A stretch of 64,000 bases of DNA from Icerya purchasi (lineage: Eukaryota > Arthropoda > Insecta > Hemiptera > Monophlebidae): positions 448,373,292 through 448,437,291 of the forward strand of contig CM077115.1 of assembly GCA_039619475.1 (NCBI GenBank). The letters are read 5' to 3'. This document shows, one piece after another, positions 13,799-21,349 of the stretch; position 1 is the stretch's first letter, and each line of letters opens with the position of its first letter. The notes beneath the pieces are model-generated. The model ran no database searches. It was not told where the DNA came from and saw only the letters and a program-made list of their open reading frames with translations. Made by a program: the position numbers and the translations under genes.

Positions 13799-16700
13799 AC
13801 ATATGTACATTCCTATTATTATTGAGGAAATCCATTCATCGGCATATTACATACAGATTTTGCTCCGTTATTTTCTATTCTTCTTTTCAGTGGCGGAACA
13901 TTTTCTTTCTATTTTTCTTATGACTTCTACAACTTTAAAGGATATTTTCAATACGTCGCTTCTTCTCAGTACATGATCAATACAATTTTTTATTCTGTTT
14001 TTTTCTCCCGGTAAAAATGCAGAACACCTTCTCCAGTTCACATTGGTTTTTTAGTTCATATACTTACACAGGGATGAATCCAGTGGGTTTTTTTTTGAGG
14101 GGGGGATGACCCCCAGAACTCAAAAATTGCCCCCCCCCAGAACTTAATACAAGCTGTTTAAGAATGCAGCAATTTAAAAGGAAATAAAAATCTTTTTATT
14201 CGCTTTATTTACACAGTTATGTCAAAAGTTGCTGCCAAAACATTTTCGATATGGTTCAATTAGTGTCGTATATTTTTAAATTTCAAAATTACGAGAATTA
14301 TTTTTGACGAAAAAATGAAACTTCATAAAATGACAATAACAAAAAATGATCTTTTAAAATTTGGCTTTGGTGTTTGCTTGTTATTCTATGAAAAAACTGA
14401 TATTGGCTTTTATTGCAAATGTGCGAAAGATGTAAAATACGGACGAGCTGAAAAAATTATTCGCTGCAGTTCATATTTTTTGTTAGCGTAAAGGAGAACT
14501 ACTTCGCGTTTCACGTTATCCATTTATAATTAATATCAATAAATTGTTTTTAAAGTTTTTCTTTTCTGTTTTCATTCATTCTTTTTTTTTTTTTTTTAAA
14601 GCAACATGATCTATAGAAAATTTAATTTCAATGTCTCTTTTGATTTTTTCTTGTTTTATATTTCCAAGAAAAGTCCCCATTTAAAATATCTGAAACCACG
14701 GCTATTCGTTTATTACAAAAAGATAATGAACCCGTTAGAATGTTCTTACAATATGTTCTTTAATGGTGCAATTAGAATTAATAATTTTAAAACCAATTGG
14801 GAAAACATTGTTGTTTATAATCGGCGTTATTTTACTTCAGAATTTATTATTCACACTTGCTTTGTCTCATTATTTTAAATTACATAATAAACATCATTTT
14901 TTACATATTCTGTTTTATTCGGGAATATCCCAAAAAGATTTTCTCAGTAAAAATATAAACAAAATCTCTGCCCCCTCGGAGACAGATTTCTGAATTCATT
15001 CCTATTCTTACATACGATGTAATTATTATTTATTTCATTACTGACCTATCGGTAAATTCATTTTATATGTTTCCAGAATTTCAAAAAAAAAAACAACTAA
15101 TTTTTAGGTTTTAAACCGGATCAATCATTCTCTCCTCCCCCCTCTCGCTTTCGATTTGCTCTGTTGCCTTCTTCTTATTGTTCTCTTCACGATTGTGAAC
15201 GTCCTCGTATATGTGATTCTGATCACATTTTCTTCTTCGAGTGCCCTGCCCTTCGTAATGAACACTTCCATTTATACAGTCAGCTCTTGTCATTAGGTCT
15301 CCCTACTCCCTATAACTCTTCCTTTATCCTCTCCTTTCCTTCATCTTCTGCGGTGTCTGCACTGCTGTCTTTTGTTGCGTCCATTTCGGACCGCCTAGCT
15401 ATTTAGATCTTTAGCTTAGTTTTTCCTGTTGTTGGGTCAATGCCGCAGGCGCGCCTACAAAAAAACAAAAAAAAAAAAAGAAAGTTTTAAAGTATTATAA
15501 ATTTAATATTAATAATTTTAAAAAATTTTATGCGAAATTATTTACTTTTAGATTTAAAATTTAGTACATGTGTTTTCGAAAATTAAAATTTTAGTTTAAT
15601 TTTAAAATGTAAATTTCAACACTTCACAATTTCACATGTCATCCTTGTGTAGGGGTCAAGCTAATCTTTTCTATTCGTTGCAATTTTAGTATATGTGTTT
15701 TCGAAAAATTTTAATATGTAATGGTTGAAATTTTACTTCGTTCATTTCTGGTCTTATTCGTAATTTACATTAGTTCGCACACCATGATTAAGATGACAAA
15801 CGAACGAACTGAAATTTCGATCAAAATGAACTGGAGACGCTGTTCTGCACGCTTACCTTTTTTCCCTCTGTTCATCAGGTTTTTGCCGCACTGAACGAGC
15901 TACATGCGCAATGTACACTGCACATTTTTCATTATGAAAGTGTGACTATGCTATCACTTTTTTATCACAGTGAAATAGCATTCATATGACTAATTTATAA
16001 ATACGCTTGCGAAAATCTGTCAACTGTGACAAACGAAAGGCGATAATGCAGCGACCCGGCAATTATTAAAGTTTATTAATACAATAAGACGTATTAATTT
16101 TACTTTTAAATATACTTCTTAATGTGTTTGTAATTTTTCTTTAAATAACATATTTCAATTTTTTTTAAAAAGTTATATGTTTCAATAAGCTTTTTTGTTT
16201 TAAAATTATTTTGTCACTCATTTCCATACTTATTTATGTACATAATATATATATATATATATTGTTGTAAATTATCTTCTCTTCTTTTTTTTTACGGGCG
16301 CCCGTAGAGTTTGGCTTCACATACCGTTTTCCTTTTTATTATGATGGAAATAAAATCGTTATTTTTATTTTTTCGTATACAGATACTTTTTAAATGAAAC
16401 GATCAAGAGTCGGAGCCGCGTATTCTAGTATATCAACAATGTTTCTAAACTATACTTCCATATCGCGACACGATATTACACAAAGTGATCGGCAAAACTC
16501 TCACTTGCGAAGTAGGATCGTCGTTCCCGATAGCGTCTTATTTCTGCTACCTGCGCATTGTTCCGCCGACATCGGTGGTTTACGGTCGTATCTTATCACT
16601 GACATACACACACGCACACAGACACCTGTGCCATAAATAATGAACGATTTTCGGCCGGTAGACCAGATCAACTGATAACCCGTCTTTTATATCTGCGCGT

Positions 16701-18934
16701 GTTTTATACGGCGATTATCATTTAAACTAAAAACAGCACACACATTCATTTTTGGCGTCGTTACAACTAACCAAAAGATAGCGCCACAAACCTTGATATG
16801 TAACAACATGTAATTGAGAAGACGATACACGTAAAAAGAAATACACTATCACAAAAAATGGATGAAGATAATTTCAATTTCAAATACACTATATATCAAC
16901 AAAGTAAAAATGAATACATGTTTCATAATTTCTTCCTCTTCTTCTAAACCGATATCCGTTCCGAATGTCGCGTGACCTTATCTAACGCAAAGTATAATAC
17001 GTCGCCATTTATCTCGCTCATAGGCTAGCTCCTTTAATTCCTGTATGCCCAATCCAGATAGCTTCATGATCTGATTGATGTAGCGGTTTATCGGCTTGCC
17101 TTTCCTTTTTTTTTCATTCACCTTCCTTTGCAGAATCTTTTTCTCCAAACCATTTGCACGCATTATATGATCAAAGAAGGGGCTAGCATACGTCTTTTAA
17201 TGGATACTGATAACCGGTCACTGGTTTCAACCTGTAGTCGTTCTATGAGCCGTCCATAGGGAATCCTTAGGATTCTCCGACATCCTTTCATTTTGAACGC
17301 CTCGATCTTCTTCCCCATCGCTCCGTTAATCGCCCACGTTTCTGATCCGTATGATGTTATTGAGATAACTAATGTGTTTAATAATCGTAGTTCTGATGAT
17401 CTGGAAATCTTGTGTAGTCTTGCCATATACAGTTTAGTTTTCCAACCCCTACGTTGGCTAATGCTAACCTTCTGCTTATTTCTTCATTTGATCCGCCATT
17501 TTTGGATATACATGCGCTCAAATAGATCTGTTTATTCTTGATTTCTATTTCTTACAACAATATCAGTGGTTGTTGAATTCTGTCCTCCTTATCAATGAAT
17601 ATAATTGAATACTTACGTTTATTCAGTTCTAAGCCCGCTTCTTTCCCCACAGCATCCACTCTTGAAAATACCTCAGGCAATTCTTTCTCATCGCTGGCCA
17701 ATATTATTGTGTCGCCTGAAAACCTTTGATTTGTGATGCTTTTTTTTCTAATAGATATTCCACTTGGCCATCCACCCGTTACGTGCCTCGTAATCTATTC
17801 CCCATAAATACTAAAGAGGGTTACTGATATACAGCAGCCTTGTTGTACAACTATTTTTGACGAAAATCCTTTAGATTTTTCCTTCTCCTGTTTAATATAT
17901 GCTCGTTTGTACCCGGCAAAGCAGGAACAGGTACTAATTTTAAAGACAAATAATGGAGAAGCTTAATGACTACAACATACCGGGAGGACTAGCTGATTTC
18001 TAGATTACCGGAAGGCATTTGGTAATGTTACAACGGACGTAGCAAATTTTACTAGAAATAGGTACACTCAAACGTCTAATGTTTCATAATAACAAACTAT
18101 TAATATATATATATATATATATATAGTCAGGGATATATAATAAAAATCCAAATGCAAATGCTGTAGAAGACTAAAATCCTATTTTGCTAGCACAACATTT
18201 ACATCTGAATTGTTACTACATACATATATACCATGAATACTGTAACATATCCGGGTTTGTGGCGTCATCTTTTGATTAGCTGTGACGGCACTGAGAATAA
18301 GCGTATGCTCTACTTTTAGTTTATATAATAATCACTATCCAAAATGCACGCCGATGTATATAGGGACAGGTCATCAGCTGATCTGGCTGACTGAACGGAC
18401 ATCGCTTATCATTATACGGTGCTTCAATATGGCTGCAAATCGCACCTTCTGAGGAACGATAAAGCGCTATCAGGAACAACGTTTTCAGATCGCAGTCGAA
18501 ACGTGTTTTTGTATTGTTGTGTTAGATTTCGCGCCGAGGACGAAAGGGGTTTTCAGCGTAATTCGTATAATGATAAAATCCGCGTTTTATTCTCGTCCGT
18601 TCACTGTTGTTATTATTAGCATTTGCAACTTTTTCGTAACCAAGTAGTCGAAATAAAGTTGAATTACGAAAATCTATTTATTTCCATCTGCCGATAAGAG
18701 AAAAAAACGGTATGGAACTGAACTGCACTGGTACCCGGAAAAATAAAGAAATGAAAAAAAAAAAGACCGTGATATTGCCTTCATCTGTCAATCATCATCA
18801 GGTTTAGCTTTCCGAACCAGGAGCTGTCAAGTTAGAGAAAGAACTAAATTCACGACAATATATAGTTTGTTACTACGAAACATCATGGTTTTTACTTTAT
18901 TGATATATACAGTGTATTTCTATTTATGTGCTTC

Positions 18935-18974
<40 letters not shown>

Positions 18975-19413
18975 CCCTTTTTATATATTTATTTCGCATT
19001 ATTCCTTTTTATTTTTCATATAAATTACTTCCTTTATCGTAAGTTTTCTATTACATAATTTTTTTATTGTTTGAAACTATAAAAAGGTGTCTCATCAAAT
19101 GCGTATACATTATAAAAAATTACGTTTTTGCAGATTGTATCTAAATTAACTGAATTATAAAACATTATTATGAAATATTCACTTTTTTCGCTATTAGAAA
19201 TATTTCGGAAAATCCGGGACGGAGAACGCGTTAGAAGTGTCCAATGTTTACGATCAATTGGATTTGCCATCGAAATACGCAATACACGCGAACGGAATGT
19301 ACAAAAATATGATAGAAAAGATAGATCGGTTACCGGATGAATTGGTCCGGCAGGCCCTAAGGAAAGTTTTAAAAGTCCTAATTGACTTTTCTGACGCAAC
19401 GTTCCAGAAGTGA
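924..19413 (+). CDS. IDS-type terpene synthase / FPPS-like gene, 3' part, seven exons (5' end outside window)
   Basis: Seen: seven GT/AG-bounded exons (924-1069, 4920-5132, 6691-6715, 6817-6944, 11893-11970, 13558-13689, 19198-19413) joined in compatible phases encode about 310 residues ending in TGA. They follow FPPS order: an R..L...TYK stretch, LAWCTEI, first Asp-rich motif DDILD then RR....W, GLTLD, a Lys-containing helix (EIATNK), then NDYQG where FPPS has DDYLD, then EDIQLGQCTW where FPPS has TDIQDNKCSW, then the C-terminal helix exon with YDQLDLP. Known: FPPS condenses IPP with allylic diphosphates using both DDxxD motifs and Mg2+; insect IDS-type terpene synthases descend from FPPS and often have a degraded second motif. 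Inference: a diphosphate-ionising terpene synthase and not an FPPS. The first roughly 60-100 residues lie upstream. One frame break is present in the first exon, so a young pseudogene is possible. Introns are 0.1-5.5 kb and full of mobile elements. Confidence 0.8.
1575..2520 (-). pseudogene. R1/I-type non-LTR retrotransposon relic (RT C-terminus plus C-terminal zinc motif)
   Basis: On the minus strand, 2511-2203 reads like the end of a reverse transcriptase ORF (MDYGSVIYSSA, KLDIVQNSALRLITGAF). 2212-1727 reads like the post-RT C-terminal region ending in a C-x2-C-x8-H-x3-C motif (CEICAAETFSIDHLFTC). The two frames overlap by a frameshift, and the RNase H domain expected between them in I-type elements is absent. 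A T-run at 1580-1595 on the + strand is the poly(A) tail. It lies within the exon A-B intron. Confidence 0.75.
2530..3400. other. Intronic AT-rich sequence, no gene seen
   Basis: Only short low-complexity reading frames. A G8 run at 2853-2860 and the surrounding text resemble the degenerate ends of local MITE families, but no partner end was found. Confidence 0.4.
3405..4230 (+). pseudogene. Non-LTR retrotransposon relic (RT end and RNase H), same family as 44.7-46.0 kb
   Basis: The + strand reads LGYRFLIKRFPISSSN and NWRFSPRKIPILSH, nearly the same as the copy at 45.4-45.6 kb (LGYRFLIKRLPISSSK, CWRFSPHKIPILS). Downstream, VIFTDSSRTPDGTGAVF is the first RNase H motif, and near 4.17 kb SSHVGIDGIELVDASA is the last RNase H motif (HVGI.GNE.VD). 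Several stops and frame changes interrupt it. No 5' part or tail is present. Confidence 0.72.
4290..4675 (-). pseudogene. L2/CR1-like LINE fragment (C-terminal part of RT ORF)
   Basis: The minus strand reads KRRLLGDISKRKICYFGHIL, then RENKYELLNLIQGNIEDRG, then WL.NIKQWTGNYWRA. This is the typical post-RT tail 'KLEYFGHI.R..KYELL.LI.QGKI..R..GRR..SWL.NL..W.G' of L2/CR1-like LINEs. At least two in-frame stops. Probably the same kind of element as at 17.0-17.4 kb. Intronic. Confidence 0.7.
4920..5132 (+). CDS. Terpene synthase-like exon B with first Asp-rich motif (DDILD)
   Basis: 213 nt, phase 0 at both ends; acceptor CCGTTGCAG/CAT, donor CGAATG/GTAAGA. The 71 residues contain MMDDILDYSS followed by RRNRPAW, matching the FPPS first Asp-rich motif DDIMDxSxTRRGxPxW. 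They continue through a loop and the helix ending NKPYYQELLDTYRM, which matches the FPPS helix (R/K)xPYYxxLLELF. The three Asp of DDxxD that coordinate Mg2+ and the substrate diphosphate are intact, as is the Arg-Arg pair after it. The residues before the motif (TTCNMM) replace the chain-length region (AFFLVA in FPPS), losing the two Phe that normally gate product length. That suggests a reshaped active-site pocket. Confidence 0.88.
5133..6017. other. Intron B-C part: (TA)n tract, otherwise nothing recognised
   Basis: Contains a 46-bp (TA)n tract at 5363-5408 and unique-looking AT-rich sequence. No coding frame or element end recognised. Confidence 0.5.
5363..5408. repeat. (TA)n microsatellite in intron B-C
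   Basis: Uninterrupted 46-bp TA run. Similar tracts at 7681-7705, 18939-18972, 20654-20708, 28995-29032 and 57587-57638 are part of the same general background. Confidence 0.95.
6026..6284. mobile_element. hAT-like MITE family 1, copy 1 (259 bp), with near-perfect 8-bp target duplication
   Basis: Ends are imperfect inverted repeats: CATGGGCGTCACCAGC at left, and at right the complement of CAAGGGCGTCGTCAGC. Flanks are TCCACCAA (6018-6025) and TCCATCAA (6285-6292), seven of eight bases identical, as expected for a hAT-type insertion. The interior is shared with 21102-21346 and 26643-26906. No coding capacity. Lies in the exon B-C intron. Confidence 0.82.
6691..6715 (+). CDS. Terpene synthase-like microexon C (25 nt)
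   Basis: The acceptor is TTTCATTGCAG at 6680-6690 and the donor GTAG/GTAAAT at 6715/6716 is close to consensus. It encodes ISSELAVV plus one base, entered in phase 0 and left in phase 1. Joined to exon D it gives RMISSELAVVGLTLD, which aligns without gaps to the FPPS stretch LFLQSSYQTEIGQTLD. Neither flanking exon can supply these residues, because exon D extended to the next in-frame AG (6770) would add too many residues and break the alignment. Very short, so supported by homology and splice sites together and not by coding statistics. Confidence 0.7.
6817..6944 (+). CDS. Terpene synthase-like exon D (GLTLD and Lys helix)
   Basis: 128 nt from acceptor ACAATAG/GACTC to donor CACGCG/GTAATT, entered in phase 1 and left in phase 0. 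Residues GLTLDAMMHKN match the FPPS motif GQTLDLLTAP, but the Gln is Leu here. YSEIATNKACYPTF matches the FPPS helix Y.SIV.YKT.FYSF; the substrate-diphosphate Lys is kept, while the following Thr is Ala. The exon ends TVETAFHA, continued by AG in exon E as in FPPS AAAMYMAG. The intron to exon C is only 101 nt, against 1.6-5.5 kb for the others. Confidence 0.83.
6945..8604. other. Intron D-E, first part: no gene seen
   Basis: AT-rich intron with a (TA)n tract at 7681-7705 followed by CA-rich low complexity to about 7940. Two similar phrases near 7,265-7,350 and 7,400-7,480 (AAGTTATGAGAAAAATTC versus CGAGTTATGAGAAAAATTC, then GACCA/GGCCAAACCGATTGT) hint at a diverged ~135-bp tandem duplication. 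Confidence 0.4.
8606..8999. mobile_element. TA-flanked MITE with perfect 15-bp terminal inverted repeats, copy 1 (394 bp)
   Basis: Starts ACCGTATTTACTCGC and ends with its exact reverse complement, with TA on both sides, as for Tc1/mariner/pogo-type insertion. Internal phrases (CACATTTTCGCGTTATTAAA, TAGGTTCAACATTACTAGAC, GATTCCCCGCGTAATTTA) recur in the copy at 61500-61907. No transposase. Confidence 0.9.
9570..10045. repeat. GGTGCGCAATTCG repeat block
   Basis: GGTGCGCAATTCGAG at about 9936, GGTGCGCATTTCGAG at about 9981 and GGTGCGCAATTCGGG at about 10023 form three direct copies about 43 bp apart. An inverted ATTGCGCACC lies near 9573. This could be the remains of a 450-bp inverted-repeat element; no target duplication was established. 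Confidence 0.45.
10046..11892. other. Intron D-E, last part: no gene seen
   Basis: No reading frame with recognisable similarity. An A17 run at 10880-10896 could be a retroposon tail, but nothing upstream of it is recognisable. Confidence 0.4.
11893..11970 (+). CDS. Terpene synthase-like exon E
   Basis: 78 nt, phase 0 at both ends; acceptor TACCACTAG/GCC and a perfect donor AGG/GTAAGT. It encodes 26 residues from AGFYNEDSW to DFGTFHQIR. In FPPS this is AGI......, a Leu-rich helix and GEFFQIQ, the lead-in to the second Asp-rich motif, so the Phe-x-Gln-Ile signature is conserved. The exon is too short and too far from its neighbours (4.9 kb and 1.6 kb introns) to be found by ORF length. It was identified by its fit between exons D and F. 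Confidence 0.82.
11971..12885. other. Intron E-F, first part: no gene seen
   Basis: Contains the short direct repeat TTTCCAGGAGTTTTTCCAGGAG near 12,280 and T-runs. The frame open at 12550-12759 is low complexity and has no family signature. Confidence 0.4.
12886..13350 (-). pseudogene. 5'-truncated non-LTR retrotransposon 3' end (LPSSRFRF family), copy in intron E-F
   Basis: The minus strand encodes SLLPSSRFRFSLAFSHFC and CICD, matching the 3' segments at 15.1, 32.2 and 41.1 kb. The T17 run at 12886-12902 is the poly(A) tail, preceded (minus strand) by GGCGCGCCTGGG, as in the 15.44 kb copy (GCAGGCGCGCCTAC). Severely 5' truncated and frame-broken. Confidence 0.68.
13558..13689 (+). CDS. Terpene synthase-like exon F with degraded second Asp-rich motif (NDYQG)
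   Basis: 132 nt, phase 0 at both ends; acceptor TTATTAG/AAC, donor CTACAG/GTTAGT. It starts NDYQGYKEDVKRGK where FPPS has DDYLDCFGDPSVTGK, so only one Asp of DDxxD remains. It continues EEDIQLGQCTWFIVQAL where FPPS has GTDIQDNKCSWLVVQCL: the DIQ and CxW anchors remain, but the Asp-Asn-Lys triad is Leu-Gly-Gln. In FPPS the second motif binds the Mg2+ that positions the allylic substrate, and the TDIQDNK strand belongs to the same site. Loss of both argues against chain-elongating FPPS activity and for a terpene-synthase role. Confidence 0.87.
13741..13792. repeat. (TA)n microsatellite, 52 bp, just after exon F
   Basis: Uninterrupted AT dinucleotide run starting about 50 nt past the exon F donor. 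Confidence 0.95.
14069..15004. mobile_element. hAT-like non-autonomous element carrying a small ORF, copy 1 (936 bp)
   Basis: The left end CAGGGATGAATCCAG and the complement of the right end, TAGGAATGAATTCAG, are inverted repeats. Flanks TACTTACA (14061-14068) and TTCTTACA (15005-15012) match in seven of eight bases, as in hAT insertions. The interior holds a short frame at 14316-14490 (MKLHKMTITKNDLLKF, then CAKDVKYGRAEK). It is repeated almost unchanged in the copy at 34.86-35.57 kb. C- and G-runs near both ends are typical of these families here. Confidence 0.78.
14316..14490 (+). other. Small ORF inside the 14 kb element (KNDLLKF family)
   Basis: About 58 residues, starting MKLHKMTITKNDLLKFGF and containing an F-Y-C-K-C cluster, ending shortly after YGRAEK. 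The sister frame at 34887-35084 is nearly identical over its first 47 residues. I do not recognise the family. It could be a fragment of the parental transposase or non-coding sequence kept in frame by chance. Confidence 0.35.
15108..15482 (+). pseudogene. 5'-truncated non-LTR retrotransposon 3' end (LPSSRFRF family)
   Basis: The + strand reads PSSYCSLHDCERPRICDSD, HIFFFECPALRNEHFHLY and LSLGLPTPYNSSFILSFPS, the family's C-terminal cysteine/histidine region after RNase H. It is followed by a short 3' UTR (GGTCAATGCCGCAGGCGCGC) and an A-rich tail at 15460-15482. Located in the exon F-G intron. Confidence 0.75.
15490..16965. other. Intron F-G, first part: nothing assigned
   Basis: AT-rich. A (TA)n-TTGTTGTAA junction at 16245-16270 resembles those at 20.25 and 20.65 kb. 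A less AT-rich stretch at 16394-16640 has an 80-codon frame without recognisable similarity. Confidence 0.4.
16975..17430 (-). pseudogene. L2/CR1-like LINE fragment (RT C-terminus)
   Basis: The minus strand reads NTLVISITSYGSETWAIN and KKIEAFKMKGCRRILRIPYG, then in another frame KGKPINRYINQIMKLSGLG. These fit the 'SYGSETW.......IEAFEM.C.RR.LRI' and 'GRP..R' segments of L2/CR1-like LINE ORF2 C-termini. RT sequence may extend to about 17.9 kb (minus strand) in broken frames. Possibly the same element as 4.3-4.7 kb. Confidence 0.75.
17950..19197. other. Intron F-G, last part: (TA)n tracts, no gene seen
   Basis: TA tracts at 18106-18124 and 18939-18972. A less AT-rich block at 18360-18600 has no family signature. 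Confidence 0.45.
19198..19413 (+). CDS. Terpene synthase-like terminal exon G with stop codon
   Basis: 216 nt including TGA at 19411-19413; acceptor CGCTATTAG/AAA, entered in phase 0. It encodes 71 residues beginning KYFGKSGTENALEV, matching the FPPS stretch NYGQKEAEKVARV, then VYDQLDLPSKY, matching ALYEELDLPAVF, then a helix and DRLPDELVRQALRK, matching the FPPS C-terminus LPPAVFLGLARK. The tail continues about ten residues past the usual FPPS end (KIYKRRK), so the basic C-terminal tail that closes over IPP in FPPS is replaced by an uncharged one. No frame disruption is seen. A 3' UTR of about 280 nt is interrupted by a (TA)n tract. Confidence 0.88.
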   Translation, partial: KYFGKSGTENALEVSNVYDQLDLPSKYAIHANGMYKNMIEKIDRLPDELVRQALRKVLKVLIDFSDATFQK

Positions 19414-19515
19414 AATTAACCAACAACGAACTGAGCAATAATACAAATTGTATATGGCGTTTATCAAATGTTTCATATTAAACATATTATTATCTGAAAT
19501 AGTTTTGTAATTTGT

Positions 19516-19565
<50 letters not shown>
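19516..19565. repeat. (TA)n microsatellite in the presumed 3' UTR
   Basis: TA run (with one ATACAT interruption) about 100 nt after the stop codon of the terpene synthase-like gene. Confidence 0.9.
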
Positions 19566-19566
<1 letters not shown>

Positions 19567-19689
19567 TTGTGTCACGCAGTTGTATGAAAATAATTAATTT
19601 TTTATTCAATATCGGTATTTATTAAAAAAAAAAGTGCTTGTACATAGTGTGGTAAATCATTTTTTTTTTTTTTTTCGTTTCGTTTTATA

Positions 19690-19695
19690 AATAAA
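19690..19695 (+). promoter_or_regulatory. Candidate polyadenylation signal AATAAA for the terpene synthase-like gene
   Basis: This is the first canonical AATAAA after the stop codon at 19411-19413, about 277 nt downstream. It follows a (TA)n microsatellite and two A/T homopolymers. Position fits a short 3' UTR, but AATAAA is common in this AT-rich sequence, so this is only a candidate. Confidence 0.35.
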
Positions 19696-20250
19696 AATCT
19701 TTTACACCATTTCCACTTACTCAAAACTTCACGTATTCGTTTCGATGCGCTGAGTAATTGTTAAATGCAGCTAGCTATCACGCGATGATATAATAGACAC
19801 AGACGAACAATACGGTGCTAATCTCACCGACGGAGAAACGAAACAACAACCACGTGAGTTTTGTACGTCGACGTCGTACAGGGTGGTAATTTTCTTTTTC
19901 AGCGAGCTTAGGTTCACTTGTCGAGGGCGTTCCTGCCAATAAATACCGTTAAGCTTTTCACTGCACTAACAACAGCAGGCTATCAGCAACTCGTTCGAGA
20001 CAATGTGTCCCAGTCAGATTGATGAGTATCAATCTAGAACGAGTAGGTGAGTATCCGGCACCTTCAAACCGGGTTCTTTCGGCTAAGGAAGTATACCGTG
20101 ACAGAAAATCATGGCGTAAGGCAATACCACTACCGCCATTATCTTCCCTAGAATACCAACATGAAACATGAGACTGTAGAAGAAAAAAATTATGCCATGC
20201 GATCCGGTTAGCTCCCGACGTTTTCGAGTTTCCAGGCTCGATAATGAGGA

Positions 20251-20647
20251 TATATATATATATATATATTGTTGTAACCCTTCCTTAACTGGAATACTGA
20301 TTTCAACAACCCTGTTCCTCCGTACTATACAGGTATATTAATTTCGGGCGCCAGAGCCGTCAAAACGTCTCAATAACAAAAAAAAAAAACTACTTTCCAA
20401 ATTCGATAAATGACGATGATACAGCCTCAAACGGTGAATCTACGCTCACGGCGAATAAACGACGATCACACCGTCCGACAGCACACGGACAACACAAAAC
20501 TATATAGGCAGACAGATTTACCCCGGTCGATGCATGTGATCTCGACGCTGTTCAACCCCGAACTCCGCTAGTGTAGCTATTTTTCCTATTTGTTTTTTAA
20601 TTATAATAAATCGCTCTTAAATAATCCACACTAGCATTCGTGGTTTC

Positions 20648-20690
<43 letters not shown>

Positions 20691-20710
20691 TATACATATA
20701 TATACATATA
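20251..20710. mobile_element. Possible element bounded by inverted (TA)n-TTGTTGT ends
   Basis: Left: (TA)n followed by TTGTTGTAACCC at 20251-20280. Right: TTTCACAACAA followed by (TA)n at 20641-20710, i.e. the inverted arrangement. The interior contains GGGCGCCAGAGCCGTC and unique sequence. A third (TA)n-TTGTTGTAA junction is at 16245-16270. No target duplication can be read because the flanks are dinucleotide repeats. Confidence 0.4.
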
Positions 20711-21101
20711 ACTCAGCCATTTTGGTTTCGCAAGGGGCTGTGCCCCGTGACTCCTCTTACTTTCATTTCTGTCTCTATTTCTTCCATACTTTGTATAAAA
20801 TGATCAAAATTTACAACGTAATTCTTACTGGCATCAACACAAAAAAATAACATAATCACAAAAATCCTATCCTAACATTTAACTTTCATTATATAAAATT
20901 AAGACATTTTTTCGTTACATTTTCGTTACACAAAATTGTGACATTTGAAAAATAACAATTACAAAAATTCTATAAAATATAACAAGCGTTACATAAAATT
21001 GGGACATTTTTTCTAATGGGGGTAGCCTAAGAATTATATTTTAATTAATATATATATATATACATGTACATATATATATATCACACATATATATATATAT
21101 A

Positions 21102-21346
21102 CATGGGCGGAAGGCAGCCCCCCCAGCTTTGAAACTTTTTAATTAACTAGCCATGACGAGTATTCATAAGTGCGTAATCATGGACAATTTGGAAGACTTT
21201 TATAATAAAGTAGTAGAACAATTTGCCAGAAACCCACCAAAATTATGTTTTAATTAGAATTTTATTCTTGTTTAATAAAATATTAAGCCTTTACAACTTA
21301 TAAATTTAATTTTTCCTACAACTCATATTCTCTTTCTATCATCTTG
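21102..21346. mobile_element. hAT-like MITE family 1, copy 2 (right end lost)
   Basis: Starts CATGGGCGG and shares AACTAGCCATGACGAGTATT, AATCATGGACAATTTG and TAATAAAATATTAAGCC with copies 1 and 3. It stops at ATCATCTTG, before the right terminal repeat. Inserted next to a (TA)n tract. Confidence 0.75.
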
Positions 21347-21349
21347 CTG

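Noticed and set aside
16394..16636. 80-codon frame in a less AT-rich patch of intron F-G
   Set aside because: No recognisable domain, no coding partner and no splice consistency with the host gene, whose exons F and G already join in phase.
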